DNA from: an uncultured Mycoplasmatota bacterium
GTDB lineage: Bacteria > Bacillota_I > Bacilli_A > RF39 > UBA660
Direction: 5' to 3'
DNA length: 46,387 bases
Assembly (NCBI GenBank): GCA_946497375.1
Contig: CAMMKE010000003.1
Span: forward strand, 1 to 46,387
Below are positions 24,307 to 32,018 of the stretch, piece by piece. A program made the position numbers and the translations under genes. Each line of letters opens with the position of its first letter. Positions within the stretch are counted from its first letter, which is position 1. The notes beneath the pieces were generated by a model. It saw only the letters and a list, made by a program, of their open reading frames with translations, ran no database searches and was not told the DNA's origin.

Positions 24307-24657
24307 ATGTTTGATTTTGAATATAAAGTTTATGATGAAGTACTTGAGGCAATGAATAATAAAACTAAAAATATAGAAGTAAGATTATACAACGAAAAAT
24401 CTAGTAAAATTAGAATAGGCGATATAATAAAATTTAAGTCAGTGAATAATGAGAATAAATATGTATTAGTAAAAGTAAAAAACTTAATAATGTATGAGAA
24501 TGTTAATGATTTTTTAGAAAAGTTTGATTTAAAAATGGCTACAAAAGTACATAATAAAGAAAATGCTCTTGATACTTTATATAATATATTTGGAAAAGAA
24601 GAAGTAGATACTCATAAACTAATAGGTATTTGTTTTGAGCTAATTAATGATAAGTAA
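24307..24657 (+). CDS. ASCH domain protein
   Basis: The 116-aa single-domain protein has the ASCH layout: an N-terminal helix, IEVRLYNEKSSKIRIGDIIK (about 23-42), then beta strands (KYVLVKVKNLIMYEN). ASCH domains have a PUA-like fold and probably bind RNA; some hydrolyse N4-acetylcytidine. AGAGGAGA precedes the start. It lies 76 bp after the toxin gene and 20 bp before the HD gene. Confidence 0.82.
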   Translation: MFDFEYKVYDEVLEAMNNKTKNIEVRLYNEKSSKIRIGDIIKFKSVNNENKYVLVKVKNLIMYENVNDFLEKFDLKMATKVHNKENALDTLYNIFGKEEVDTHKLIGICFELINDK

Positions 24658-24677
24658 ATGAAAGTAAAGGTGAAGTT

Positions 24678-25223
24678 ATGTATACAAAAGAGGAAGAAGT
24701 AATACACTTTGTGTTTTTGGCATTTAAAGGAATGAAAAGGATAAAAGAAGATATTGATTTATCTTTTCATAGTATTATGGTTGGGAATATGCTAAAAAAT
24801 ATAGGTTGTGATGAAGATACTATATGTATTGGTTATCTTCACGATGTAATTGAGGATACTAAATATGATTATAATGATATATTAGAACGTTTTGATAAAA
24901 AAATAGCTGATGGAGTCTTATCTTTAAGTGAAGATAAAAGTATAGATGATTATATAAAAAGAAAAACTAAATTTATTAATAACTTGAAGAACGTTGATGA
25001 TAATATTCTTACAGTAGAACTAGCTGATAAATTACAAAACTTAATATCAGATTATGATATGTATTTAAAGTTAGGTAAAGAGTTTTTAATTACAGAGTGT
25101 GATAATTATGAACAATTAAAATGGTATTATACAGAACTTAAAGATTTATTTAATTCTAGAAAATTAAATAATAAATTATTAGATAGATATAATAAAATAT
25201 ATGAAGAATATTTTATTAGTTAA
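24678..25223 (+). CDS. Small RelA/SpoT-type HD hydrolase
   Basis: The 181-aa protein is essentially one HD domain of the RSH/(p)ppGpp hydrolase type: FHSIMVGNMLKNIGCDEDT (metal His) and IGYLHDVIEDTKYDYNDI (HD pair plus ED). A later VELADKLQNLISDYD supplies the distal Asp. There is no synthetase, TGS or ACT domain, so it resembles stand-alone small alarmone or nucleotide hydrolases. Substrate unproven. Probably co-transcribed with the ASCH gene. Confidence 0.83.
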   Translation: MYTKEEEVIHFVFLAFKGMKRIKEDIDLSFHSIMVGNMLKNIGCDEDTICIGYLHDVIEDTKYDYNDILERFDKKIADGVLSLSEDKSIDDYIKRKTKFINNLKNVDDNILTVELADKLQNLISDYDMYLKLGKEFLITECDNYEQLKWYYTELKDLFNSRKLNNKLLDRYNKIYEEYFIS

Positions 25224-25239
25224 GTTATTTATAAATGAA

Positions 25240-25281
25240 AAAAGATACATTAAGTATAAAGTTTAAATGTATCTTTTATTT
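25240..25281. terminator. Bidirectional terminator between convergent genes
   Basis: AAAAGATACATT (25240-25251) pairs perfectly with AATGTATCTTTT (25266-25277) across a 14-nt loop, with T-runs on both strands. Confidence 0.75.
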
Positions 25282-25284
25282 TGT

Positions 25285-25914
25285 TTAAAAATATAAAAAT
25301 TTAAATCCTAATTCTTTATAAACTTCTGATGCTCTAGGTAGATTTAAAAGATTTGCAAATATTAAATTATAAAGTTCATCGAATAAGAAAATGCCACAGA
25401 TTGTATAACTGAATATTAAAAATGTTTTTCTAGGCATCTTTTTGGCTAGATAAAAACAAAATGGTACTATTATATACATTAATAGTAAAGCAGAGATTCC
25501 AAAGACTAAAACACTTCTTATGCAGACATAACCATTAATACTACCAAAACTTAATATTTCAGTATTATAGTCCCAACACTTTATCTGCATTATATGCTCC
25601 ATAAAAAATCCTCCAATATATTCAAGTATTCCAGTAGAGATTATACTTACTATAAATACAAATAAAGGATTTTTTCTTTTCTTATAAGTTAAGACATATA
25701 TTAAAATAGCACCCATAGCATAAATATTTATCCAAGGTAAGAAATTACCTCCACGCCAATATATTTCAGTCATTCCACTATTAAAATAATAAAATACTAC
25801 TTCATAGAGCCATCCAAACATTCCTGATATTACTATTATTAAACAAAATATTCCTAACATAGTTTTTTTATCAAAATTATGATCCTTATTTAAATAATCT
25901 TTATACTTCTTCAT
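25285..25914 (-). CDS. CmpB-like membrane protein (putative ABC transporter permease family)
   Basis: The 209-aa protein has about five membrane segments and the PF06541-type pattern: GWLYEVVFYY near residue 34, RGGNFLPWINIYAMGA, then ILEYIGGFFMEHIMQIKCWDY and NGYVCIRS. The family is labelled a putative ABC transporter permease, but no ATPase is adjacent and its function is not established. AAGGAG precedes ATG 25914. Transcribed alone on the minus strand. Confidence 0.8.
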   Translation of the reverse strand: MKKYKDYLNKDHNFDKKTMLGIFCLIIVISGMFGWLYEVVFYYFNSGMTEIYWRGGNFLPWINIYAMGAILIYVLTYKKRKNPLFVFIVSIISTGILEYIGGFFMEHIMQIKCWDYNTEILSFGSINGYVCIRSVLVFGISALLLMYIIVPFCFYLAKKMPRKTFLIFSYTICGIFLFDELYNLIFANLLNLPRASEVYKELGFKFLYF

Positions 25915-25981
25915 GACTCTTAACTCCTTTAATAATATTCTATCAAAAAAAGTTATATATTTAAATTGCTTTAGGTTAAAT

Positions 25982-26009
25982 TTGACTTTTTAAGACAAAA
26001 TGTTATAAT
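25982..26009 (+). promoter_or_regulatory. Sigma-A promoter
   Basis: TTGACT (25982-25987), a 16-bp spacer and TATAAT (26004-26009) with an extended TG, 31 bp before the gene at 26040. Confidence 0.72.
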
Positions 26010-26039
26010 AAAGAACAATTATTGAAGGGGATGTTTATA

Positions 26040-26876
26040 ATGAAATTTAATGAAAAGCAAGAACAAGCGGTTAATGAATTTATAATGAAGTATAATAGTG
26101 ATGAAGAATTTAGAAATGAAGTTCAAGATTTATATGATAATGAAATAGGACGTTTATCTATTCTACAGATATATGCTTTAGAAGAACTTTTAAGATATGG
26201 TAATAATGGGATGTTTAAGAGATTCCTTGAAAGTAAAGGTGAAAGTACTGAAGAAGCAGCAGTAGAGTTAGTTGATGGATTTAGAAAATTATTAGATGAA
26301 GATCCTAGTTTTAAACAATATAAAATGGAACAATTAAAGAAGTATCCTGATACATTATCAGACTTAGAGATGTTTGCTTTCACTTTAATTAGTAGAAGTC
26401 AAAGTGAAAAAGTAAAGATGTATAAAGAACTTACTGATGAATTAAAGTATGATCCTATTAACCCTATATTATTTTCTACTGATTATGAGATAAGAGAAAC
26501 ACTAGAAAATTTACTTATTGGTGAGTTTATTCATAAACTATTAGAATTACCTGCTATGAAACCTGCTAAAGTTAGACAGAAAGAAGATGGTATGATAGCA
26601 AGTGTAGATAAAAAAGATATAATTGAACAGGTAAGATCTGTTGTTTGTACACCTAATTCTATGTGTCAATTCAAAAGCGTTATAGATAATAGATATGTAG
26701 AAGTAAAATTTGCTCTTTTAGCAGGTAAAGGAGCTTCAGCTTTTGATCAATATATAAAATTTAATACCAATATAAGTATAAATGAGGTTTTTGAAATAGA
26801 AAAAGATGATACGGCAGACAAGATGTATGAGTTTATAAAAAATATGGTTAATAAGAGAAAAGGTCCAAGACAATAG
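26040..26876 (+). CDS. Unknown cytoplasmic protein, 278 aa
   Basis: No family recognised. The N-terminal ~150 residues are highly charged and helical (several Lys/Glu heptad-like stretches). The C-terminal part contains a Cys-x5-Cys (CTPNSMC) and beta-rich sequence. No signal peptide or membrane segment. TTG 26022 and ATG 26031 are in frame, but GAAGGGG suits ATG 26040. It has its own promoter and terminator. Confidence 0.68.
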   Translation: MKFNEKQEQAVNEFIMKYNSDEEFRNEVQDLYDNEIGRLSILQIYALEELLRYGNNGMFKRFLESKGESTEEAAVELVDGFRKLLDEDPSFKQYKMEQLKKYPDTLSDLEMFAFTLISRSQSEKVKMYKELTDELKYDPINPILFSTDYEIRETLENLLIGEFIHKLLELPAMKPAKVRQKEDGMIASVDKKDIIEQVRSVVCTPNSMCQFKSVIDNRYVEVKFALLAGKGASAFDQYIKFNTNISINEVFEIEKDDTADKMYEFIKNMVNKRKGPRQ

Positions 26877-26890
26877 TAAAAATAATAGAG

Positions 26891-26924
26891 ACTCGAGTTT
26901 TAATAGCTCGAGTTTTAACTTTTA
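26891..26924 (+). terminator. Rho-independent terminator
   Basis: ACTCGAG (26891-26897) pairs with CTCGAGT (26907-26913) across a 9-nt loop, followed by TTTAACTTTT. Confidence 0.7.
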
Positions 26925-26962
26925 GATATTTGTTACATAAACTATTATGGGAGTTGAGTTTT

Positions 26963-27571
26963 ATGTATAAATTACCTGTATTACCTTATTTGTTTCAAGA
27001 TTTAGAGCCCTATATTGATACTCATACAATGGGACTTCATTATCATAAACATGAACAGAATTATTTAAATAAATTAAATCTTTTGTTATTAAAAAATAAT
27101 TTTGATTATCGTTATGATATAGATGAGTTATTCTATCATATTGATAAATTTAATGAAAGTGATAGAGTAGATATTCTATATAATTTAGGTGGTGTCTTAA
27201 ATCATAACTTATACTGGAAGAGTATGAGTCCTAATAGAGTTTTACCAAGTGGAAAGTTAAAAGAAGATATAGATAAAAAGTATGGAAGTATAGATAACTT
27301 CTTTTTAGAGTTTAAGAATAAAGCCATGAGTTTAAAAGGATATGGTTATACCTTTTTAGTAGTGAAAGATAATGGTGATTTAGATATTATAAATCTATCT
27401 AATCAAGAACTACCTCAGTCTTTTGGGTTTATTCCATTATTTAATATGGATATGTGGGAACATGCTTATTATTTAAACTATAAGAATGAAAAAGGTAACT
27501 ACATAGATAACTTTTTGATGATAGCAGATTTTACTAATGCTAATAATTTATATAATAGTTTAATGAAATGA
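26963..27571 (+). CDS. sodA: Superoxide dismutase (Fe/Mn family, Mn-like)
   Basis: It dismutates superoxide in the cytoplasm. The 202-aa protein has the family's metal ligands: His26 in GLHYHKHEQNYL (with His30 and Tyr34 retained), His in LNHNLYW, and Asp/His in MDMWEHAYYL. The NQELP stretch before the last motif supplies the Gln typical of Mn-type enzymes. Unusual residues are GVLNH for the normal GHANH and PLFNMDMW before the final ligand. An in-frame ATG at 26930 lacks a site; GGGAG precedes ATG 26963. With desulfoferrodoxin (39341) the cell has two superoxide defences. Confidence 0.9.
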   Translation: MYKLPVLPYLFQDLEPYIDTHTMGLHYHKHEQNYLNKLNLLLLKNNFDYRYDIDELFYHIDKFNESDRVDILYNLGGVLNHNLYWKSMSPNRVLPSGKLKEDIDKKYGSIDNFFLEFKNKAMSLKGYGYTFLVVKDNGDLDIINLSNQELPQSFGFIPLFNMDMWEHAYYLNYKNEKGNYIDNFLMIADFTNANNLYNSLMK

Positions 27572-27599
27572 TAGTATTATTTACTTTATGTTATTTATA

Positions 27600-27608
27600 T
27601 GATATAAT
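27600..27608 (+). promoter_or_regulatory. Extended -10 promoter
   Basis: TGATATAAT, a perfect TG-N-TATAAT, lies 25 bp before the lipase-like gene. Confidence 0.55.
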
Positions 27609-27633
27609 ATGTAGCTAAGAAAGAGGGGAAGTT

Positions 27634-28656
27634 ATGGGAGCAATAGATATTTTTGCTAAATGGGATTTAGAAAAGAATGAATGGGTTCAAAGTAGTGATT
27701 TAAAAGATAGGGGAAGAAGCTTTGCAATTGCTAGTTATAAAAGAATAATTAATGATAATGGTAAAATTAACTATATTATAATTGATCAAGGATCTAGAGT
27801 AGAGGACCATTCCAAAGATTTTTCTACAATTAAGGAAACAGAAGTTAGAATAGATAATGTTATTAGTCATTATGAAAGATGTAATGGTAACTATGATATT
27901 AAATTATTCTTGATGGATGCAGATGCACCTATTATTGAAGATGCTAAATTGTTTGCAAATTATGTTGATTACTTAGCGTCTCTTCCTGATACTAATTCAG
28001 TTAATATAGTTGGCTTATCTAAATGTAGTGTTATGAACTTTTATGTTCCTAGATTCTTTAAAAATAGTGAAACTTTTAAAAAGACTAATGTTTATAATAT
28101 AGCATCCCCTTATGAAGGAACTAAGTTTGCTTCTCCTAAAATATTTTATCCAGAAATTAAAAGAGTTTTTAAAAGTGATATTGTTTGCAATATTTTAGTT
28201 AAAAATGTATATGAGAAAAAAAGTAGTAATTCTCATATGGATTATGATATCGCTATACCTGGAGGTATTCCTGATGAAAAAATACATCTTTATGATGAGA
28301 ATTTTATTAAAAATGTATTTTGTACTGATAATGTGGAAGCGGTTAAAAGATTAAATAGTTTTAAAAATATACTAACAAGTATTGATATTAGTGTTAAAAA
28401 AGAAACGATTATGACTGGTAATAAACAAGGGATTTTGATGTGTATTTTTAATGAAATGTTTTTTGAAGGTAAATCAGATGGTATGGTTCTTACTTCTTCC
28501 CAAAGAAAAGTAGAAGATGTATTAGATATTAAGAGCTACAGTATTAAATCTCATCACGATGTAAATAGTAATATAAGAGCCTTTAATAAAGTCTTAGGAA
28601 TAGTTGATGATACTATAGATGAATTTGATGATAAGAATAAAATATTAACTAGATAG
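27634..28656 (+). CDS. Putative alpha/beta-hydrolase (lipase-like)
   Basis: The 340-aa soluble protein has a central NIVGLSKCSVMNFYV stretch (about 124-138) resembling a nucleophile elbow (G-x-S-x-C in place of G-x-S-x-G). Beta strands around it (NYIIIDQGSR, IKLFLMDADAP) and a late SDGMVLTSSQR...SIKSHHDV region supply candidate acid and histidine residues, as in class 3-like lipases. There is no signal peptide, so it would act inside the cell. AGAGGGGAAG precedes the ATG. The fold call is moderate and the substrate unknown. Confidence 0.6.
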   Translation: MGAIDIFAKWDLEKNEWVQSSDLKDRGRSFAIASYKRIINDNGKINYIIIDQGSRVEDHSKDFSTIKETEVRIDNVISHYERCNGNYDIKLFLMDADAPIIEDAKLFANYVDYLASLPDTNSVNIVGLSKCSVMNFYVPRFFKNSETFKKTNVYNIASPYEGTKFASPKIFYPEIKRVFKSDIVCNILVKNVYEKKSSNSHMDYDIAIPGGIPDEKIHLYDENFIKNVFCTDNVEAVKRLNSFKNILTSIDISVKKETIMTGNKQGILMCIFNEMFFEGKSDGMVLTSSQRKVEDVLDIKSYSIKSHHDVNSNIRAFNKVLGIVDDTIDEFDDKNKILTR

Positions 28657-28685
28657 GGTAGTGTATTAAAACATTACTCTTTTTT
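28656..28685 (+). terminator. Rho-independent terminator
   Basis: GGGTAGTG (28656-28663) pairs with CATTACTC (28672-28679, two G-U pairs), followed by six Ts. Confidence 0.7.
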
Positions 28686-28738
28686 AGTAAATAACTTTTT
28701 TCTGTTAATAATATTAGTGTAAAGTTAATCTCTTTTGT

Positions 28739-28767
28739 TTGTAAGATGTATTAAAATAATTTATACT
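28739..28767 (+). promoter_or_regulatory. Sigma-A promoter for antiporter gene
   Basis: TTGTAA (28739-28744), a 17-bp spacer and TATACT (28762-28767), 29 bp before the start codon. Confidence 0.6.
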
Positions 28768-28795
28768 ATTATTAGGGGTAGAAAGAAGTGATGAT

Positions 28796-29752
28796 ATGCT
28801 TTTAGATATAGTTATTTTATTAATAGGCTTTGTAATAATCATTAAATCATCAGATGTTTTAGTAGATGCTGCTTCATCTTTAGCTTTAAAGTTAAGAGTT
28901 CCTAAGATGTTAATTGCTCTTACAATTGTTTCCTTTGGTACTTGTGCTCCTGAAGTTGCTATATCTTTTAGAAGTGTTGCAAATGGTGATGGAGTTATGG
29001 CTTTTGCAAATGTTGTAGGTAGCTCGATTGTAAATGTTTTCTTAATTATAGGACTTGCTAGTTTCTTAAGGCCTATTAAAGTAAGACATGCTACTGTTAA
29101 AAAAGAATTACCTTTACTTTTTATTGTTACAACAGCTTTTTCTTTCTTAATGCTTGATGCAGTATTTAATCCAATAACTTCAAATACTTTTTCAAGAAAT
29201 GATAGTTTTATTTTAATATTATTATTTTGTATGTTTGTTCTTTATTTAGTAGGAATGTTATTTAAAAAGAATAAAAAAGATGAGGAACAAGTGATAAGTA
29301 AGTATTCTGCTATTATGTCTTGTCTACTTTTAGTTGTTACAATTATCTTAATAGTTTATAGTAGTGATATGATTGTAGACTCTGCTAAAGCGATTGCTAG
29401 TGCTTTAAATATAAGTGAGAAGGCAATTACAATGACTGCTATTGTAATAGGTACAAGCTTACCTGAGATGATTATGACTGTAACAAGTGCTAGAAAAGGT
29501 GAGTTTGATATGGCTATTGGAAATATTATTGGTACTAATATCTTTAATATTTGTATAGTTTTAGGGCTTCCTATTCTTATATATGGTGATATTGTCTTAA
29601 AAGGTTTTAGTTTTATTGATATACTTGTTGTATTCCTATCTTCATTTCTTTTGTTTATCTTTGCAAGAAGTGAAAGAGAAGTTAGTAAAAAAGAAGGAAC
29701 TATTATGTTAATAGTATTTGTCCTTTATTATGTATATATGTTATTCTTTTAG
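28796..29752 (+). CDS. Calcium/sodium antiporter (CaCA family, YrbG-like)
   Basis: Membrane cation:Ca2+ exchanger. The 318-aa protein has about ten membrane segments in two inverted halves. Each half has a conserved alpha-repeat: VSFGTCAPEVAISFRS with NVVGSSIVNVFLIIG (about 43-90), and IGTSLPEMIMTVTSA with NIIGTNIFNICIVLG (about 220-265). A charged loop (KKNKKDEEQ) joins the halves. The first repeat has Cys where GTSxPE is usual. GAAGTGAT precedes the ATG. It stands alone and is probably involved in Ca2+ efflux. Confidence 0.92.
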   Translation: MLLDIVILLIGFVIIIKSSDVLVDAASSLALKLRVPKMLIALTIVSFGTCAPEVAISFRSVANGDGVMAFANVVGSSIVNVFLIIGLASFLRPIKVRHATVKKELPLLFIVTTAFSFLMLDAVFNPITSNTFSRNDSFILILLFCMFVLYLVGMLFKKNKKDEEQVISKYSAIMSCLLLVVTIILIVYSSDMIVDSAKAIASALNISEKAITMTAIVIGTSLPEMIMTVTSARKGEFDMAIGNIIGTNIFNICIVLGLPILIYGDIVLKGFSFIDILVVFLSSFLLFIFARSEREVSKKEGTIMLIVFVLYYVYMLFF

Positions 29753-29776
29753 TATATTAAATGGAGGTGCTACAGA

Positions 29777-31360
29777 ATGGAAAAAAATGAAGTAATAGAT
29801 GCAATAAAAATTTTAAGAAAATATAATACAGAGACTAATAGAATAGAAGCTAAGAGTGCTTTATTAGGTTTTCCTAAAAAGTGTTATGATACAATATCTA
29901 GTTTTTCTAATAAATATGGTGGCATTATTATTTTTGGCTTAAATGAAGATGATAATTTTAAAACAGAAGGTGTTTATGATATTAATGATTTACAGAAACA
30001 AATAACTTCTTTATGTAGTGATGATATGGTTCCTAGAGTTAGAACGGATATACTACCACTTGAGTTTGAAGGTAAGAATATTCTTGCAGTAAAAATTGAA
30101 GAATTAAGACAAAATAAAAAGCCTTGTTATTATAAACCTAAAGGATTAAAAGCAGGTTCTTATACAAGAGAAGGTGATAGAGATGAGTTATTGACTGATT
30201 ATGAGATTTATGCTTTTGAAAGTTATAATGATCATATTTTTGAAGATACAAGACCAACTAAAAAATCTAGTATTGAAGATTTAAATAAAGAAAGTTTAAA
30301 AGAATATCTTAATAAAATAAAAGAGTTAAAACCAAACTTTTCTAAAAACAGTTATGAAAAAAATTTAAAACTATGTGGTATAGTTGATAGCGATAACAAT
30401 AAAATATATCCAACACTTGCAGGAACACTTATTTTTGGTGATTATCCTCAAAGTTTTTATCCACAATTATTTGTCGCTTGTTCTGTCATACCAGGAACAA
30501 AATTAGGTGATGTTGGCTCTTTAGGAGAAAGATTTATTGATAATCAAAGAGTAGAGGGAACTATAGAAGAGATGCTTGATGGTACTATGAGATTTTTAAG
30601 AAGAAATATGAAGACTAGAGTAATAATAGATTCTAATGGTAAAAGAGAAAATAGAACTGAATATCCTTTAGAAGCATTAAGAGAGGCTGTTGCCAACGCT
30701 TTAATCCACAGGGATTATAGTAAAGAAACAGAAAGCGCCTTTATTTCTGTTTATATGTATGAAGATAGAGTAGAGATTTTAAATCCTGGAGCATTATATG
30801 GTGCTAATAAACTAGAAAAACTTGGGACTGATACTATGATGGAGTCAAGGAACCCTACAATAGTTAGGATACTAGAAGAAAAGGGTTCTGTTATAGAAAA
30901 CAGGCATACAGGTATTCCTACTATGAAAAGAGAAATGGCAAAGTATGAACTGCCTGAACCAGAATTTTATGAAGAAAGAGGAAGTTTTAAGGTTGTATTT
31001 AGAAATAGTATGAAATTTGAACATGATAGTATTAGTGAACAAGTTAGTGGACAACAAAATACCATATATAATGGGAAAAGTGATGCAGTTAGTGATACAC
31101 AAAGTGGACAAGCAAGTGAACAAGTCGGTGAACAAGTAAGTGAACAAGTATTAGAATTATATAATAAAGTTTTAGATTTTTGTAGGGAACCTAAATCTGC
31201 TAAGGAAATTAAAGAATATTTGAATATTAAATCTAGAAGTTATATAAGTAGAAAAATAGTTAATCCATTGATTTTAAAGGGCAAGCTAGAATATGAGAAT
31301 AAAAAACATATTAAAGCTAGCAATCAAAGATATGTAACTGTTAGAGATAATAAAAAATAG
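29777..31360 (+). CDS. AlbA_2 domain/HATPase_c_4 putative regulator with S/EQVS repeats
   Basis: Second RecG-related regulator of the window, 527 aa. It has an AlbA_2 (schlafen-like) N-terminal domain (ISSFSNKYGGIIIFGLNED near 40), a GHKL-like ATP-binding centre (EALREAVANALIHRDYS near 300, then RVEILNPGALYG and NRHTGIPTM) and a C-terminal winged helix. A linker (about 415-455) has repeated SEQVSGQ / SGQASEQVGEQVSEQV units. Target unknown; such genes are frequent in gut Firmicutes accessory DNA. GGAGGTG precedes the ATG. It is followed closely by the gene at 31377. Confidence 0.83.
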   Translation: MEKNEVIDAIKILRKYNTETNRIEAKSALLGFPKKCYDTISSFSNKYGGIIIFGLNEDDNFKTEGVYDINDLQKQITSLCSDDMVPRVRTDILPLEFEGKNILAVKIEELRQNKKPCYYKPKGLKAGSYTREGDRDELLTDYEIYAFESYNDHIFEDTRPTKKSSIEDLNKESLKEYLNKIKELKPNFSKNSYEKNLKLCGIVDSDNNKIYPTLAGTLIFGDYPQSFYPQLFVACSVIPGTKLGDVGSLGERFIDNQRVEGTIEEMLDGTMRFLRRNMKTRVIIDSNGKRENRTEYPLEALREAVANALIHRDYSKETESAFISVYMYEDRVEILNPGALYGANKLEKLGTDTMMESRNPTIVRILEEKGSVIENRHTGIPTMKREMAKYELPEPEFYEERGSFKVVFRNSMKFEHDSISEQVSGQQNTIYNGKSDAVSDTQSGQASEQVGEQVSEQVLELYNKVLDFCREPKSAKEIKEYLNIKSRSYISRKIVNPLILKGKLEYENKKHIKASNQRYVTVRDNKK

Positions 31361-31376
31361 GAAGTGTAATAATTAT

Positions 31377-31949
31377 ATGAGTGCAAAGTATTTAAAAGTT
31401 ATGTTTGATGATATTAGTGGTGCTAATGATAATTTAAAATATAAACTTGATGAAGTAAATATTGACAAAAACTTTAATCCTAATGCTAATAATCCTAAAG
31501 AAATGGGTGGATTTAATTTTTCGACTGAAGATAAGATATTTAGATGGTTAGTTAGAGGAGATACTTTATATGATGTAATAATACCAGAGGATGCAGAGAT
31601 TATTAATGTTTCAAGTAACTCTGCTCCTAATGGTGTATTTAGGACTAATAAAATAATTTTAACTAATAAAAGAAAAATGACGGATGAAATGGCAATGTAT
31701 TTCTATAAGAAATCTAACTTGCCAGAAAAATCATATTATAAAGCTTTAGCAGGTATTATGGTAAGAGGTTATAAAAATACTTGTTTACAATTGATTAGGG
31801 ATAAAGTTAATAAGGATAATATAGATTTAGTATTAAAAGAAATCAATGATTTTGTAGGACCTAATATGAGTAAAGAAAAAGATAATAGTCATAAAGTCTT
31901 TTATGAAGTTATGGATGTTTTAAATAAAATAAAAGTGTCAAATGAGTGA
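31377..31949 (+). CDS. Conserved protein of unknown function, 190 aa
   Basis: Soluble protein with a central stretch FRWLVRGDTLYDVIIPEDAE and GVFRTNKIILTNKRKMTDEMAM (about 55-105), then KSYYKALAGIMVRGYKNTC. I have the impression that this segment recurs in many gut Firmicutes and phages, but I cannot name a function. It lies 16 bp after the AlbA_2-type regulator and is probably co-transcribed with it. Confidence 0.65.
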   Translation: MSAKYLKVMFDDISGANDNLKYKLDEVNIDKNFNPNANNPKEMGGFNFSTEDKIFRWLVRGDTLYDVIIPEDAEIINVSSNSAPNGVFRTNKIILTNKRKMTDEMAMYFYKKSNLPEKSYYKALAGIMVRGYKNTCLQLIRDKVNKDNIDLVLKEINDFVGPNMSKEKDNSHKVFYEVMDVLNKIKVSNE

Positions 31950-31976
31950 CAATCTCTTTAAATTATTCTTTAGTTT

Positions 31977-31985
31977 TGTTATACT
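31977..31985 (+). promoter_or_regulatory. Extended -10 promoter for ftsK
   Basis: TGTTATACT (TG-N-TATACT) lies 34 bp before the ftsK start codon. A -35 is not obvious. Confidence 0.45.
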
Positions 31986-32018
31986 TGAGTAGTAATGATA
32001 CGAAAGAGAGTGATTGTT

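Noticed and set aside
30872..31147. Minus-strand open frame opposite the regulator linker
   Set aside because: It arises from the antisense of the SEQVS repeat DNA; no start signals.
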